A DNA stretch of 39,866 bases. It comes from an uncultured bacterium. Its GTDB lineage: Bacteria; Bacillota_I; Bacilli_A; RFN20; CAG-826. Numbering within the stretch: the stretch's first letter is position 1; every line of letters begins with the position of its first letter. The notes under the pieces were generated by a model. The model was given only the letters and a program-made list of their open reading frames with translations. It was not told where the DNA came from and did no database searches. Location: NCBI GenBank assembly GCA_949291375.1, contig CASEVI010000008.1:1-39866 (forward strand). The letters are read 5' to 3'. Below, piece by piece: positions 17,069 through 26,597 of this stretch. The position numbers and the translations under genes were made by a program.

Positions 17069-17460
17069 TGGCTAAAAAGAAAGCTTTCTATGGAACAGGA
17101 AGAAGAAAATCTTCCGTTGCTAAAGTTTATTTAACAGAAGGTAGTGGCAAAATTATCGTTAATGATAAAGATGTTAATGAATACTTCCCACACGCAACTT
17201 TAGTTTTAGACTTAAAACAACCTCTTACCCTTTTAGGTGTTGAATCCAAATATGATGTCAAGGCATTTGTTCTTGGCGGTGGTTTCTCTGGACAAACAGG
17301 CGCTTTAAGACTTGGTATTGCTAGAGCTCTCTTAGAAGCTGGCGAAGATAGAGCTACATTAAAAGTTCATGGAATGTTAACTCGTAACGCAAGAAGTAAA
17401 GAAAGAAAGAAATACGGTCTTAAAAAAGCAAGAAGAGCACCACAATTCTCAAAACGTTAA
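17068..17460 (+). CDS. rpsI: 30S ribosomal protein S9
   Basis: The 130-residue protein has the S9 hallmarks [15 protein letters not shown] near the N-terminus, [20 protein letters not shown] in the middle and a basic tail [18 protein letters not shown] that reaches the tRNA anticodon region in the ribosome. It follows rplM in the universal L13-S9 pair, preceded by AGGAGG inside the end of rplM. Confidence 0.97.
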   Translation: MAKKKAFYGTGRRKSSVAKVYLTEGSGKIIVNDKDVNEYFPHATLVLDLKQPLTLLGVESKYDVKAFVLGGGFSGQTGALRLGIARALLEAGEDRATLKVHGMLTRNARSKERKKYGLKKARRAPQFSKR

Positions 17461-17486
17461 TTTTATATTATCGTCAAAAGAATCAA

Positions 17487-17518
17487 AGATCACTCATTAT
17501 GGGTGGTCTTTTTTTTTA
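17487..17518 (+). terminator. Terminator of rplM-rpsI
   Basis: AGATCACTC (17487-17495) pairs with GGGTGGTCT (17501-17509), including two G-U pairs, and is followed by a run of nine or more Ts. Confidence 0.8.
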
Positions 17519-17618
17519 TTAATCTCAAAACTAAAAAGACCTTAATTCTAACTAAATAATATTCTTAAAAAAATTAAATATTGAGTTTCAATCTTACATA
17601 TTTGATATAAATATTTGA

Positions 17619-18480
17619 CTATTTACTTAGCAATTTCTCGATATCAACAATTTTTATTCCTTCATATTGGTATTCATCATGATAGGTATTAGCATTATCT
17701 CGTATTTCTAATAACGATGATATTTCATGTTCAAATGTTTTTTATTAGAGATATCATCGCTTACCTGAATATAAATCTTCTCATTTTGTTTTATAGCAAC
17801 AAAATCTATTTCTTTTTGATATAGTTTTCCTACATAAACTTCATATCCACGTCTGAATAATTCCATTACGATTATATTTTCATAGGTTTGTTCATAATCC
17901 ATATTTTTTCTACCAAGACTTGCATATCTAAATGAATGATCAACTAAATAATACTTATTATTTGTATTTAAATATTTCTTTCCTTTGATGTCGTAGCGTC
18001 TTATTTTATAAAACAAATAAAATCTAGTTAAATATTCTATATATTGTTTAATCTTTTTATTTGAGATTTTTAAGTTTGCTTTTCCTATTTCTTTAGATAA
18101 GTTATTTGCTGAAGTCAAAGAACTAATGTTATCCATCATGAAAAAAGTAAAATCACGTATGATATTTTTATTTCTTATCGCATACTTTTGTAAAATATCT
18201 CGTATTATTAAAGTTTCAACGAGATCGCATATATATTTGTATTTATCTTCTTGTCTTGAATATGGTAAAACTCCAGGCATTCCACTTTCTAAAACATATC
18301 TATCTAATGAAAAGTCGTTGTTGTAGTATTCTAAACATTCTTTTAAATTATTAAGTATTTCTTCACCATTTTTATTTACTGCCAATAAAAACTCAAAAAA
18401 GTCATTGGATAGATTTTAATTTCATGCAAAGAACCAACTGGAAAAGATTTTATTGATTTTAATTCTTTGATTAAAAAAAT
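17619..18480 (-). pseudogene. Decayed AAA-DUF4143 ATPase, N-terminal ATPase missing
   Basis: The minus strand encodes the middle and C-terminal parts of the same subfamily as 11718-13094: FPVGSLHEIKIYPMT, then FEFLLAVNKNGEEILNNLKE, ESGMPGVLPY, and the DUF4143 end FRRGYEVYVGKLYQKEIDFV. One T is lost from the run before GAGTTTTTATTG near 18405 and another shift lies near 17735. The tail then continues to EISSLLEIRDNANTY and VDIEKLLSK with a TAG at 17619-17621. The entire P-loop half is gone. The clean frame 17708-18385 could still make a 225-residue fragment, but this is unlikely to be functional. Confidence 0.8.
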
Positions 18481-18581
18481 ATAAATGAGTAAAAGGAAGC
18501 TTAAAAAGCACAGTATCTGTCACTATAATCTTAAATTTATCAAAGAAAGTTTTATTAAATTTGGTTATACTTATAGAGTAT

Positions 18582-20846
18582 ATGGATTTAATAACATTAA
18601 TTAATTATAACTTTGATATAAATAAATCTTATTTAGTAATAGGAGAATATTCTTATAGAGATATATTTTTATCTTTAAAAAAGGGTAATCCTTTTTTAAA
18701 GATAAAATATTATTCTATTAATGAATTAACTTCATTTTTAGAATTTAAAATAAATGATGAAATAATTTCTTATGTTATTCATAATTTTAATGATTCTATT
18801 GATTATATAAAAGCTATAGAATTAGCTAAAATTTTAGTTAATTTAAATGAAAATGATGAAAAGTTAAAGAATAATAAATATATAAAATTAAAAAAAGAAA
18901 TGATTAATAAAGGAATAATAAAAAAAGATATTTATGCGCCTTTAATTTTAAAAAATAAAAAAATAGTAATTTTTGAAGAAACTTTTAAAAATAATACATC
19001 TTTAAAAACTTTATTAAATAAATACGATGTTAAAGATGAAGATATTGATTTTATTTATTTTAATAAAATAAATAATAATAAAATAATTGAAAATATTAAT
19101 AATAATAAAAAAATAAAAGTATTTAGAGATAAAAATGAAGAATATAACTATGTTTTTTCTTATATTAATAAACTTATTAATATTGATAATATCGATCCTT
19201 CAAAAATATATATTTATTCATCAAAAGAAGAACCTTTTTATTTAGAAAATTATTCTTCACTTTATAATTTAAAAGTTAATTATCCTTTAAAAAGAGGATT
19301 ATTATCATATAAATCAATTATTGATTTATTAAATAAATCATATATTGATAAAAAATTATATATTAAAGAAATTGAAGAAGAAGTAAATAAAATAATTTAT
19401 CCTTCAAAAGGTAATTTTTTATCAATATATAAATTAGATAAAATATCTAATTTTGAAAGAAGTTATTTAATTTTAAAAGAAATATTATCTTCTTTAATTG
19501 TTAAATCTATTTCTAACTTAAAGGCAATAAATTTAATAACTACACCAATATTTAAAAATGATATCTATCTATTTATTTTAGATTTTAAATATGATGTATT
19601 TTTTAAATATTTTAAAGACGACGATTATCTTTTTGATAAAGAATTAGAGAGCTTACATTTATCAAAAAGTAATGAAAAAACTGAACAAAATAAAGTTTTA
19701 ATGAGAAATTTCTTGCTTTATAGCGATGCTACTATTTATTCAAGAGTTAAAATCCATCAAAAAAATAAAATTTATCCTTCGCCATTTATTAAAGAACTTT
19801 CTTTAAAAGAAGAAATTAAAGATGGAAATATAAATATTAATGAAGGATTATATACGTCTAAAGCAAATGAATTAGTTTTATCTAGATATAAAGATGATCA
19901 TAATTTTGATAAGGATCAAAATTATAAAGATTATGATTTTAATTTTAAAGGAATAAATAGAAAGATAGATGAATGTTCTTTTTCAATGTCTAAAATAAGT
20001 GATTTTAGAGAATGTCCTTTTAAAACATATTTAGATAAAGAATTATTAACTAGCAAAGGATTTAGTTCGACTTACTACACAAAATTAGGTAATTTATTTC
20101 ATAAAATTTTAGAAAATGTTGAAGATAAAGATTTTTTAGAAAACTATGAATATTATTTTAAAAAATATTATAAAGATAAAGAGATTGATTTAAGTGAAAC
20201 TGAAGCATTTATTATAAAAGAAACAACTTCAAATTATATTAAGTATACTTTTAAAAAGATAAAAGATTTTGTTGATTCAGAGCTTAAATTAAATTCCGAA
20301 GTTAAAAATGAAAAAGTTTTAAATTTTGAAGAAAATATTGATGGAGTTAAAGTAAAAATCAATGGAAAGAGTGACTTGATTATTACTAATAATGAAAACC
20401 ATAGTTTAATCGTTATTGATTATAAAAGTGGAAATGAGACAATCAACGATAAATATATAAAATATGGTTTTTCCTTGCAGCTTCCTTTATATGCTATTGG
20501 AGTAAAAGCAAATTTAAAAAAGAATGAAAAGATAGATGAAATAAAGTGTTATATTCAACCTTTATTAGAAAAATTTAATGATGGAAGTGAGAACTTATCT
20601 TTGGCGAAATATGAAAATTCTTTAAAATTTATTGAAATTAATGGTGATGTAGATAAAAGAATTGGAGAAGCTAAAAATGCATATAAAAAAATAGTTGAAG
20701 ATTATTTAAATGCTAGATTTTTTATTTCCCCTGCAGTTTGTGAAAAAGAAAATGATTCTCCATGTAGTTATTGCGAACATAAAAATATTTGTTTTAACAA
20801 GAATAAACTAACTTTTTATAAATATTTAAATGAGGATGAGGATTAA
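18582..20846 (+). CDS. addB: ATP-dependent helicase/nuclease subunit B (AddB-like)
   Basis: The 754-residue protein is the AddB-like partner of AddA, with which it resects broken DNA ends for recombination. The C-terminal PD-(D/E)XK nuclease domain has the SDL and VIDYKSGNE motifs (about residues 605-617). The iron-sulfur cluster cysteines are present: FRECPF upstream and the terminal C-x2-C-x5-C in SPCSYCEHKNICF. It is shorter than Bacillus AddB, so the N-terminal inactive helicase part is reduced. I choose ATG 18582 over an in-frame TTG at 18561; neither has a clear ribosome site. Three bases separate it from addA. Confidence 0.88.
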   Translation: MDLITLINYNFDINKSYLVIGEYSYRDIFLSLKKGNPFLKIKYYSINELTSFLEFKINDEIISYVIHNFNDSIDYIKAIELAKILVNLNENDEKLKNNKYIKLKKEMINKGIIKKDIYAPLILKNKKIVIFEETFKNNTSLKTLLNKYDVKDEDIDFIYFNKINNNKIIENINNNKKIKVFRDKNEEYNYVFSYINKLINIDNIDPSKIYIYSSKEEPFYLENYSSLYNLKVNYPLKRGLLSYKSIIDLLNKSYIDKKLYIKEIEEEVNKIIYPSKGNFLSIYKLDKISNFERSYLILKEILSSLIVKSISNLKAINLITTPIFKNDIYLFILDFKYDVFFKYFKDDDYLFDKELESLHLSKSNEKTEQNKVLMRNFLLYSDATIYSRVKIHQKNKIYPSPFIKELSLKEEIKDGNININEGLYTSKANELVLSRYKDDHNFDKDQNYKDYDFNFKGINRKIDECSFSMSKISDFRECPFKTYLDKELLTSKGFSSTYYTKLGNLFHKILENVEDKDFLENYEYYFKKYYKDKEIDLSETEAFIIKETTSNYIKYTFKKIKDFVDSELKLNSEVKNEKVLNFEENIDGVKVKINGKSDLIITNNENHSLIVIDYKSGNETINDKYIKYGFSLQLPLYAIGVKANLKKNEKIDEIKCYIQPLLEKFNDGSENLSLAKYENSLKFIEINGDVDKRIGEAKNAYKKIVEDYLNARFFISPAVCEKENDSPCSYCEHKNICFNKNKLTFYKYLNEDED
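18667..18707. repeat. Perfect 18-bp inverted repeat inside addB
   Basis: TTTTATCTTTAAAAAAGG (18667-18684) is the exact reverse complement of 18690-18707, with loop GTAAT. It encodes the LSLKKGNPFLKIK part of AddB and is not followed by a T tract. Confidence 0.9.
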
Positions 20847-20849
20847 TTA

Positions 20850-23800
20850 ATGGCTTTAGAATTTAACGAAAATCAAAAAAAGGCACTAGAATCAAATAAA
20901 AGTTTAATTATTTCAGCAGGAGCTGGAAGTGGCAAAACTGCTGTTTTAACTGAGAAAGTTTATGAGATAATTAACGATAAAAATAACGATATTAATCCTG
21001 AAAATTTATTAGTTTTAACTTTTACTGATAAAGCAGCTTATCAAATGAAAACAAAAATCATTGCTAAGTTTGAAAAAAATGGTTCTAAATTTGCTTCTCA
21101 AATTGCCTCTTCTCATATTCAAACATTTGATTCTTTTGCATCTTTTTTAGTTAAAAAATATTCAACCGACTTAAATATTAATCCTAACTTTAATGTTGTT
21201 GATGAGGCGATAATTTCTACAAAAGCTAATGAACTTTTAGATGATATTTTAAATGAATATTATTTAAAAAAAGATGAAAGTATAAAAAAACTATTAAATA
21301 AATATTGTTTTAAGAATGATTCTAATCTTAAAACAATAATATTAGATGTTAAAAATAAAGTTGATCGTTTTAATCCGGTTTCAAAAGATAATTTTTTATT
21401 TAATTATGAAAATACTTATTTAAATAAAGAAAAATTAGAAAAAGTTTTAAAAGAATATATTGATAATAAATATTATAAAGGAATTAAACATTATTATGAT
21501 TTAATTAAAGATATTGATAATAACGAAACTTTAAAAGAATCTAATTTATATAAAGCGTTAAATGATGTTTTTTCTTCTATTAACTTTTATGCTTCATATT
21601 TAACTATTTTTGATTCAAAAGTCGAATATAGGGGAAATAATAAGGAAGTTAAGGATGAAATCGATAAATTAGAACCTGGTTCATCTAAAAAATTAACCGC
21701 CTTAATTAATGAATTAAGGAAATTATTAAACAATGATTTTATTAATGAGACAATTTTAAAAGTTTTATCTTTTAAAGAAGATATAAAAACAATTTTAAGT
21801 TTAGTTAATGAATTAAATAAAAGACTAGATGAATATAAATATTTATCTTCATCATATACTTTTAATGATGTTCAACTTTTATCTTTAAAATTATTGTTTG
21901 ATAAAAGGTTTGAAAAAATAAAAGATGAAATTAGAAGTACTTTCAAATTTATTTTAGTTGATGAATATCAAGACACTAATGATATTCAAGAATCTTTTAT
22001 TAACGCTTTAAGTGATAATTCAACTAATAAATTATTTTTAGTTGGTGATATGAAACAATCTATTTATCGCTTTAGATTTGCCAATCCAAAACTTTTTATT
22101 AAAAGAAGAGAAGATTTTAAATTAGATAAGAGTAAAGAAGCGATTGACATGAATATTAACTACCGTTCTTTACCAATTATTTTAAAGCTTGTTAATAAAT
22201 ATTTTATGAAAAACATGTCTATAAATAATGGCGGATTATCTTTTGAAGGTGGAGAAAAACTTGATTATGATTTAAAAAAAGATCTTTTTAAAGATTATAA
22301 AGAAAGTAATGATAATGAAAGAGGTTTTAATTTTTTAATCTCTTCTTCAATAAATAAAAATGCTTCTAATGAAGTTGAAAATGGGATTATTTTAATTATT
22401 AATGATATTATTTCTAAAATTAAAAGTGGTTATAAAGTAATTGATATCGATAAAAACGATAAACTTTATTTAAGAAATTGTGTTTTTAGTGATTTTGCTA
22501 TTTTAACAAAAAGAAAAACTAATTATTTAACATTTAAAAAATTATTTGAAGAATATAAAATACCTTTAAATATAGCATATGATGATGATATTAGAGTTAG
22601 TGATTCAATAATTGTTATTGAATCACTAACTAAATTATTTTATGAACTTAGATTTAATAATAACGAATATAATATTAAACATAACTTTGTATCAATTGTT
22701 AGAAGCTATTTATATTCTTATAGTGATCAAAAAATATATGATTTAATTAAAAATAATTCATATAAAAATGATGAAATATATTTAAAAATGTTAGATTTTG
22801 TCTCAAGACATTCATCTTCATCTTTAAGTGAAACTATTTTAGATTTAATCAACGAATTTAACGTTATTAAAGCTTTAAATCATAATGGAGATATTTTTAA
22901 TAATATTAATCAAATTGAATATGTTTATTCATTAACTAATCAACTTGAAAATGGTGGTTCTCAAATTGAAGATTTTAATTTGCTTTTAGCATCTTTAGAA
23001 AAATATAAAATAAAATTATCTCAAGAAACACTATTTTCTAGTGAAAATAGTGTTGAATTAATGACTATTCACAAATCTAAAGGATTAGAATTTAAAATTT
23101 GTTACATTCCTTTAGATGAATGTAATTTATCTTTTAATAATGGCAATGATAATTTAAAAGGAATTAAAATCTCATTAGATAAAGATTTAGGTTTATTTTT
23201 ACCAAATATCGAGTTAGATAATGAAATGAATACAATTTTTAAAACACTTCTTGATGAAAATGAGAAACAAGAATCTAAAAATGAATATGAAAGATTACTT
23301 TATGTAGCATTCACTAGAGAAAAAGAATCACTTTATTTTGTTAATCCTCGTTTTAATCCTGCTAAAAGTTCTCTTTCTTATAAAAATATGATGAATAGAA
23401 ATAGCATTATGCCCGAAATTTTCAATGCTTTTGAATTTAAATTTGATATTAACGAAGATTATTTAGATATTTTATTTAAAGAAGAAGTAATTAATAAAGA
23501 AGAAATAAATGAAATTAAAAAACTTATTGAATTAACAAATTATTTTTCATTAAAAAAAGCAAATAAAGATTTAAATAAAATGGCTATAATAAAAAATTCG
23601 ATTAATTTTTCGATTATTAATTCTTTAGTTAGTGGCATTGTTAAAAACCTTTATAAAAAAGATAAAGTAAGTAAATTTGAAGAAAAAGATTTTTTTGATA
23701 TAGAAAAAATTGATGATAACATTTCGGCTTTAACTCAAGAAAAATGTGAATATTCATTAACTTTTTTAACAAAATCATTATTTGAATTAACTAAAAGATT

Positions 23801-24635
23801 AAATTATGGATTATTTAAAAAGATAAAAGGAAAAATAAAAATTGGTTTAATTAAACAAGATGATCCATATTTTATCGAAAAAATGAAATATAATTCATTA
23901 TTTAATAATTATATGAAAATTTTAAAAGATGATGAGGTTGAAGTTATAAGTTTAGAAAAATTTGAAAATAGGACATTTTTAAGATTTTTATTGCTTTTTT
24001 ATCCATCATATTTAAAAAATCCTCTTTTTAATATAAATTTTATAGATTTTAAAACAAAATATTTATCAATTGATGAAGATATCATTTCTTTAAGTGAAGG
24101 TAATAAAATCGTTTTACCATTATTAAATGTTAATGATAAAAATTATGAATTTAAAGAAAAAACATATAAAAGAGCTTCTAAAGAATTATCTAATGAAGAT
24201 AAATATAATGAAGAATTAAAAGCTTCATTAGATTATGGTACTCATATGCATTTCTTACTTGAATCTTTAGATTTTATAAATCCTGACTTTTCTTATATAG
24301 TTGATTTAAAAGAAAGAAAAAGAATTGAAAATGTTAGAAATTTAGATATTTTTGATGATGTTGATGAATCAACTCATGTATTTAGTGAATATCAATATGA
24401 AATGAATAATATTGAAGGTAGTATTGATTTATTACTTGTTTATAAAGACAAAATTAAAATTATCGATTATAAAACTTCATCAATTGATGATAAAGAATAT
24501 ATTAGACAACTTAATATATATCGAAAAGTCATTGAAAGAGATTTTAAAGATTATAAACAAGTTAATAATATAAAGATGTATTTATTATCAATTGTAAAAG
24601 AAAAATATAAAGAAGTAGAAAAAGTAGATGTATAA
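20850..24635 (+). CDS. addA: ATP-dependent helicase/nuclease subunit A
   Basis: This 1261-residue UvrD-like superfamily 1 helicase with a C-terminal nuclease is the AddA subunit. It carries a Q motif (FNENQKKAL, residues 5-13), Walker A SAGAGSGKT (22-30), motif II VDEYQDTND (about 369-377), motif III GDMKQSIYRFR, the MTIHKSKGLEF motif and YVAFTREKE. The nuclease domain has GTHMHFLLESLDF, then GSIDLLLVYKDKIKIIDYKT. With AddB it forms the Bacillota counterpart of RecBCD. It is intact over 3.8 kb despite many homopolymer runs. Confidence 0.96.
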   Translation: MALEFNENQKKALESNKSLIISAGAGSGKTAVLTEKVYEIINDKNNDINPENLLVLTFTDKAAYQMKTKIIAKFEKNGSKFASQIASSHIQTFDSFASFLVKKYSTDLNINPNFNVVDEAIISTKANELLDDILNEYYLKKDESIKKLLNKYCFKNDSNLKTIILDVKNKVDRFNPVSKDNFLFNYENTYLNKEKLEKVLKEYIDNKYYKGIKHYYDLIKDIDNNETLKESNLYKALNDVFSSINFYASYLTIFDSKVEYRGNNKEVKDEIDKLEPGSSKKLTALINELRKLLNNDFINETILKVLSFKEDIKTILSLVNELNKRLDEYKYLSSSYTFNDVQLLSLKLLFDKRFEKIKDEIRSTFKFILVDEYQDTNDIQESFINALSDNSTNKLFLVGDMKQSIYRFRFANPKLFIKRREDFKLDKSKEAIDMNINYRSLPIILKLVNKYFMKNMSINNGGLSFEGGEKLDYDLKKDLFKDYKESNDNERGFNFLISSSINKNASNEVENGIILIINDIISKIKSGYKVIDIDKNDKLYLRNCVFSDFAILTKRKTNYLTFKKLFEEYKIPLNIAYDDDIRVSDSIIVIESLTKLFYELRFNNNEYNIKHNFVSIVRSYLYSYSDQKIYDLIKNNSYKNDEIYLKMLDFVSRHSSSSLSETILDLINEFNVIKALNHNGDIFNNINQIEYVYSLTNQLENGGSQIEDFNLLLASLEKYKIKLSQETLFSSENSVELMTIHKSKGLEFKICYIPLDECNLSFNNGNDNLKGIKISLDKDLGLFLPNIELDNEMNTIFKTLLDENEKQESKNEYERLLYVAFTREKESLYFVNPRFNPAKSSLSYKNMMNRNSIMPEIFNAFEFKFDINEDYLDILFKEEVINKEEINEIKKLIELTNYFSLKKANKDLNKMAIIKNSINFSIINSLVSGIVKNLYKKDKVSKFEEKDFFDIEKIDDNISALTQEKCEYSLTFLTKSLFELTKRLNYGLFKKIKGKIKIGLIKQDDPYFIEKMKYNSLFNNYMKILKDDEVEVISLEKFENRTFLRFLLLFYPSYLKNPLFNINFIDFKTKYLSIDEDIISLSEGNKIVLPLLNVNDKNYEFKEKTYKRASKELSNEDKYNEELKASLDYGTHMHFLLESLDFINPDFSYIVDLKERKRIENVRNLDIFDDVDESTHVFSEYQYEMNNIEGSIDLLLVYKDKIKIIDYKTSSIDDKEYIRQLNIYRKVIERDFKDYKQVNNIKMYLLSIVKEKYKEVEKVDV
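22596..22630. repeat. Perfect 16-bp inverted repeat inside addA
   Basis: GTTAGTGATTCAATAA (22596-22611) and its exact reverse complement (22615-22630) flank TTG. It encodes the VSDSIIVIESLT segment. No T tract follows. Confidence 0.92.
23027..23054. repeat. Perfect 12-bp inverted repeat inside addA
   Basis: AACACTATTTTC (23027-23038) and GAAAATAGTGTT (23043-23054) flank TAGT, just upstream of the conserved helicase motif MTIHKSKG. Confidence 0.85.
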
Positions 24636-24669
24636 AGAAAAATGACTCATTTATTTGAGTCATTTTTCT
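24636..24669. terminator. Bidirectional terminator between addA and DUF362 gene
   Basis: AGAAAAATGACTCA (24636-24649) and TGAGTCATTTTTCT (24656-24669) form perfect 14-bp arms with a 6-base loop between two convergent genes. Confidence 0.85.
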
Positions 24670-24691
24670 AAACATAAATAATAATAATTAA

Positions 24692-25567
24692 CTATTTAAC
24701 TTCAATAAGTTCATATTCTCTACTACCAAAATTTAATTTTTCAGCAGTATCTAATATTAATAAACCATGTCTAGATTCAATTCTTTCAACTAAATGATCT
24801 CTTCCTTTATCGTTAGAATGATAAATTAAATCAATACATGCTTGATCAATTGCAAGAGGATCTAAAGAAGCTAAAATACCGATATCTTCCATACATGGAT
24901 CTTCAGCAATAGCACAGCAATCACAATCAACCGATAAATTTTTCATGACATTAATAAATGCGGAGTGTCCATTAAAATGTTTAGCAACGGCACTGGCTGC
25001 ATCAGCCATTGAACGAATAAAAGCATCTTGATCAGCTTTCATCATATCAGCATAAGCATCTCCGCCACTATTATGGATATATCCTTTACCATAAGATGAA
25101 GCACATCCAATTGAAAGTTGTTTTAATGCTCCTCCAAATCCACCCATTGGATGACCTTTAAAGTGAGATAAGACAAGAAGTGAATCATAATTTAATAAAT
25201 TTTTTCCAACATAATCCTTTTTAATTTGAATACCATCAGGAATATCTAAGATAGCATCAGGACCTGTTTCATCCATTAAATCAACTTTATATAAATCACT
25301 CCATCCATGATTTTTTAATAGTTTTAAATGTTTTTCGCTAGTATTTCTTTCTCCTTCATAAGCAGTGTTACATTCAACGACTGTACCATTTACTTTTTCA
25401 ATAATTGGTTTAAAGAATTCTGGGTGTAAATAATTTTGGTTTCCTTTTTCACCGCTATGAACTTTACAAGCAACTTTTCCAGTTAAATTAGCATTTAATA
25501 AATCAAATAATTTAACTACATTTTCTGGAGTTATATCTTTAATAAAATAAACCTTTGATTTTGACAT
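24692..25567 (-). CDS. DUF362 domain protein
   Basis: The 291-residue protein matches the DUF362 family: KVACKVHSGEKGNQNYLHPE, then the LSHFKGHPMGGFGGALKQLS core, and DCDCCAIAEDPCMEDIGILA near the C-terminus, followed by SLDPLAIDQACIDL. Many relatives carry a ferredoxin-like domain as well; here only this core is present. The clustered Cys suggest metal or iron-sulfur binding. The exact reaction is unknown. AAAGGAGAT precedes the ATG on the minus strand. Confidence 0.88.
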   Translation of the reverse strand: MSKSKVYFIKDITPENVVKLFDLLNANLTGKVACKVHSGEKGNQNYLHPEFFKPIIEKVNGTVVECNTAYEGERNTSEKHLKLLKNHGWSDLYKVDLMDETGPDAILDIPDGIQIKKDYVGKNLLNYDSLLVLSHFKGHPMGGFGGALKQLSIGCASSYGKGYIHNSGGDAYADMMKADQDAFIRSMADAASAVAKHFNGHSAFINVMKNLSVDCDCCAIAEDPCMEDIGILASLDPLAIDQACIDLIYHSNDKGRDHLVERIESRHGLLILDTAEKLNFGSREYELIEVK

Positions 25568-25721
25568 AAACTAATCTCCTTTTTACTTCAAAATTTTAAC
25601 ACATTTTTCTATATGTAAATAAATTATTTACATATATAAATAAATCTAATATTTTTAAATAAATGAAGTCTATTATTTCGATTTTTATCACTATTTTTTA
25701 TAAATACAAGTAAAATTTAAT

Positions 25722-25751
25722 TTGACATTCATCCTTTAATAACTATATAAT
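25722..25751 (+). promoter_or_regulatory. tRNA cluster promoter
   Basis: A perfect TTGACA (25722-25727) and perfect TATAAT (25746-25751) are 18 bp apart, about 30 bp before the first tRNA. It is the closest consensus promoter I found in the window. Confidence 0.88.
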
Positions 25752-25782
25752 ATTCAAGCATTGGAAAATGCTATCTATGGAA

Positions 25783-25859
<77 letters not shown>

Positions 25860-25902
25860 ATAAAAATGACTTAAAAGCTAAGTTCATTATTTATAAAATA
25901 AT

Positions 25903-25977
25903 GGGCGCTTAGCTCAATGGGAGAGCGCTTCCTTCACACGGAAGAGGTCATTAGTTCGATCCTAATAGCGCCTACCA
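25903..25977 (+). tRNA. tRNA-Val (CAC)
   Basis: Acceptor GGGCGCT/AGCGCCT (with a terminal G-U pair), D arm GCTC/GAGC, anticodon stem CTTCC/GGAAG with loop TTCACAC, T arm ATTAG/CTAAT, and encoded CCA. The anticodon reads CAC, specific for GTG. Confidence 0.93.
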
Positions 25978-25991
25978 TTAAAAAATAAAAT

Positions 25992-26067
25992 GCCTTCTTA
26001 GCTCAATTGGCAGAGCAACTGATTTGTAATCAGTAGGTTGCTGGTTCGATTCCGGCAGAAGGCACCA
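25992..26067 (+). tRNA. tRNA-Thr (TGT)
   Basis: Acceptor GCCTTCT/AGAAGGC, D arm GCTC/GAGC, anticodon stem ACTGA/TCAGT with loop TTTGTAA, T arm GCTGG/CCGGC, and encoded CCA. Its last 16 bases are the start of the 127-bp direct repeat that recurs at 38857, which makes it the likely integration target of the island. Confidence 0.96.
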
Positions 26068-26178
26068 AATATAAAAAACATCGAATATTTTCGCGAAATA
26101 TTCGTTTAGATATATAAGTAAGGTAGGACATTTGAGTCCTATTTTTTTATGACTTAGTAGTTTTTGGCGTCCGCCACG
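26052..26178 (+). repeat. 127-bp direct repeat, left copy (putative attL)
   Basis: It begins with CCGGCAGAAGGCACCA of tRNA-Thr, runs through the tRNA terminator and ends GGCGTCCGCCACG. The copy at 38857-38983 is identical except for one C/T difference (26079). Immediately after it, at 26179, a truncated AlbA_2 gene begins. Confidence 0.93.
26124..26148 (+). terminator. Terminator of the tRNA cluster
   Basis: TAGGAC (26124-26129) and GTCCTA (26136-26141) enclose ATTTGA and are followed by seven Ts. Confidence 0.85.
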
Positions 26179-26597
26179 AATGGAAATGATAAATAAGCTT
26201 TTAGTGAGACTGTTAATTTTGGGAATCAATGTGTTCTTACTGCTGTTGAAGAGCTGATGTATCGATGGGAGGCTAAAAATAGAGGTATTACAGAGATTTC
26301 TGTAACTACTAGAAGTACTAAGACTTTAGTTGATATCGATTGTTTGAGAGAAGTTGTTTATAATGCACTTGCTTATAATGATTGGTTAAATGGCGGACTT
26401 CCGTCTGTCTATGTTTAGAATAATAGAGTTGAAGTTATATCGTATGGTGAGCTTCCTTTTGGTCAAACGGAGGATTTTTTAAAGGTATTAGCAAACCTAA
26501 AAGTGAAAGTTTTATTAGAATTTTTAGAGACTTAGATTTTGCAGAAAGAACGGGTCATGGTATTCCTCAAATAATTGCTAAGTATATTATTATTTAA
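26179..26597 (+). pseudogene. AlbA_2/RecG-like regulator remnant
   Basis: Three joined frames encode the family's central part: GNDK, then AVEELMYRWEAKNRGITEIS, VDIDCLREVVYNALAYNDW, RVEVISYGELPFG, and after a one-base loss GISKPKSESFIRIFRDLDFA and TGHGIPQIIAKY. A TAA near the start, a TAG after PSVYV and a shift near 26487 inactivate it. It starts exactly where the left repeat ends, so its N-terminal half was removed at that junction. It is unlike the two remnants at 250-865 and 4504-4871 in detail. Confidence 0.8.

Noticed and set aside
22596-22630. Internal terminator in addA
   Set aside because: The hairpin is perfect but no T tract follows, and the gene continues with all helicase and nuclease motifs intact.
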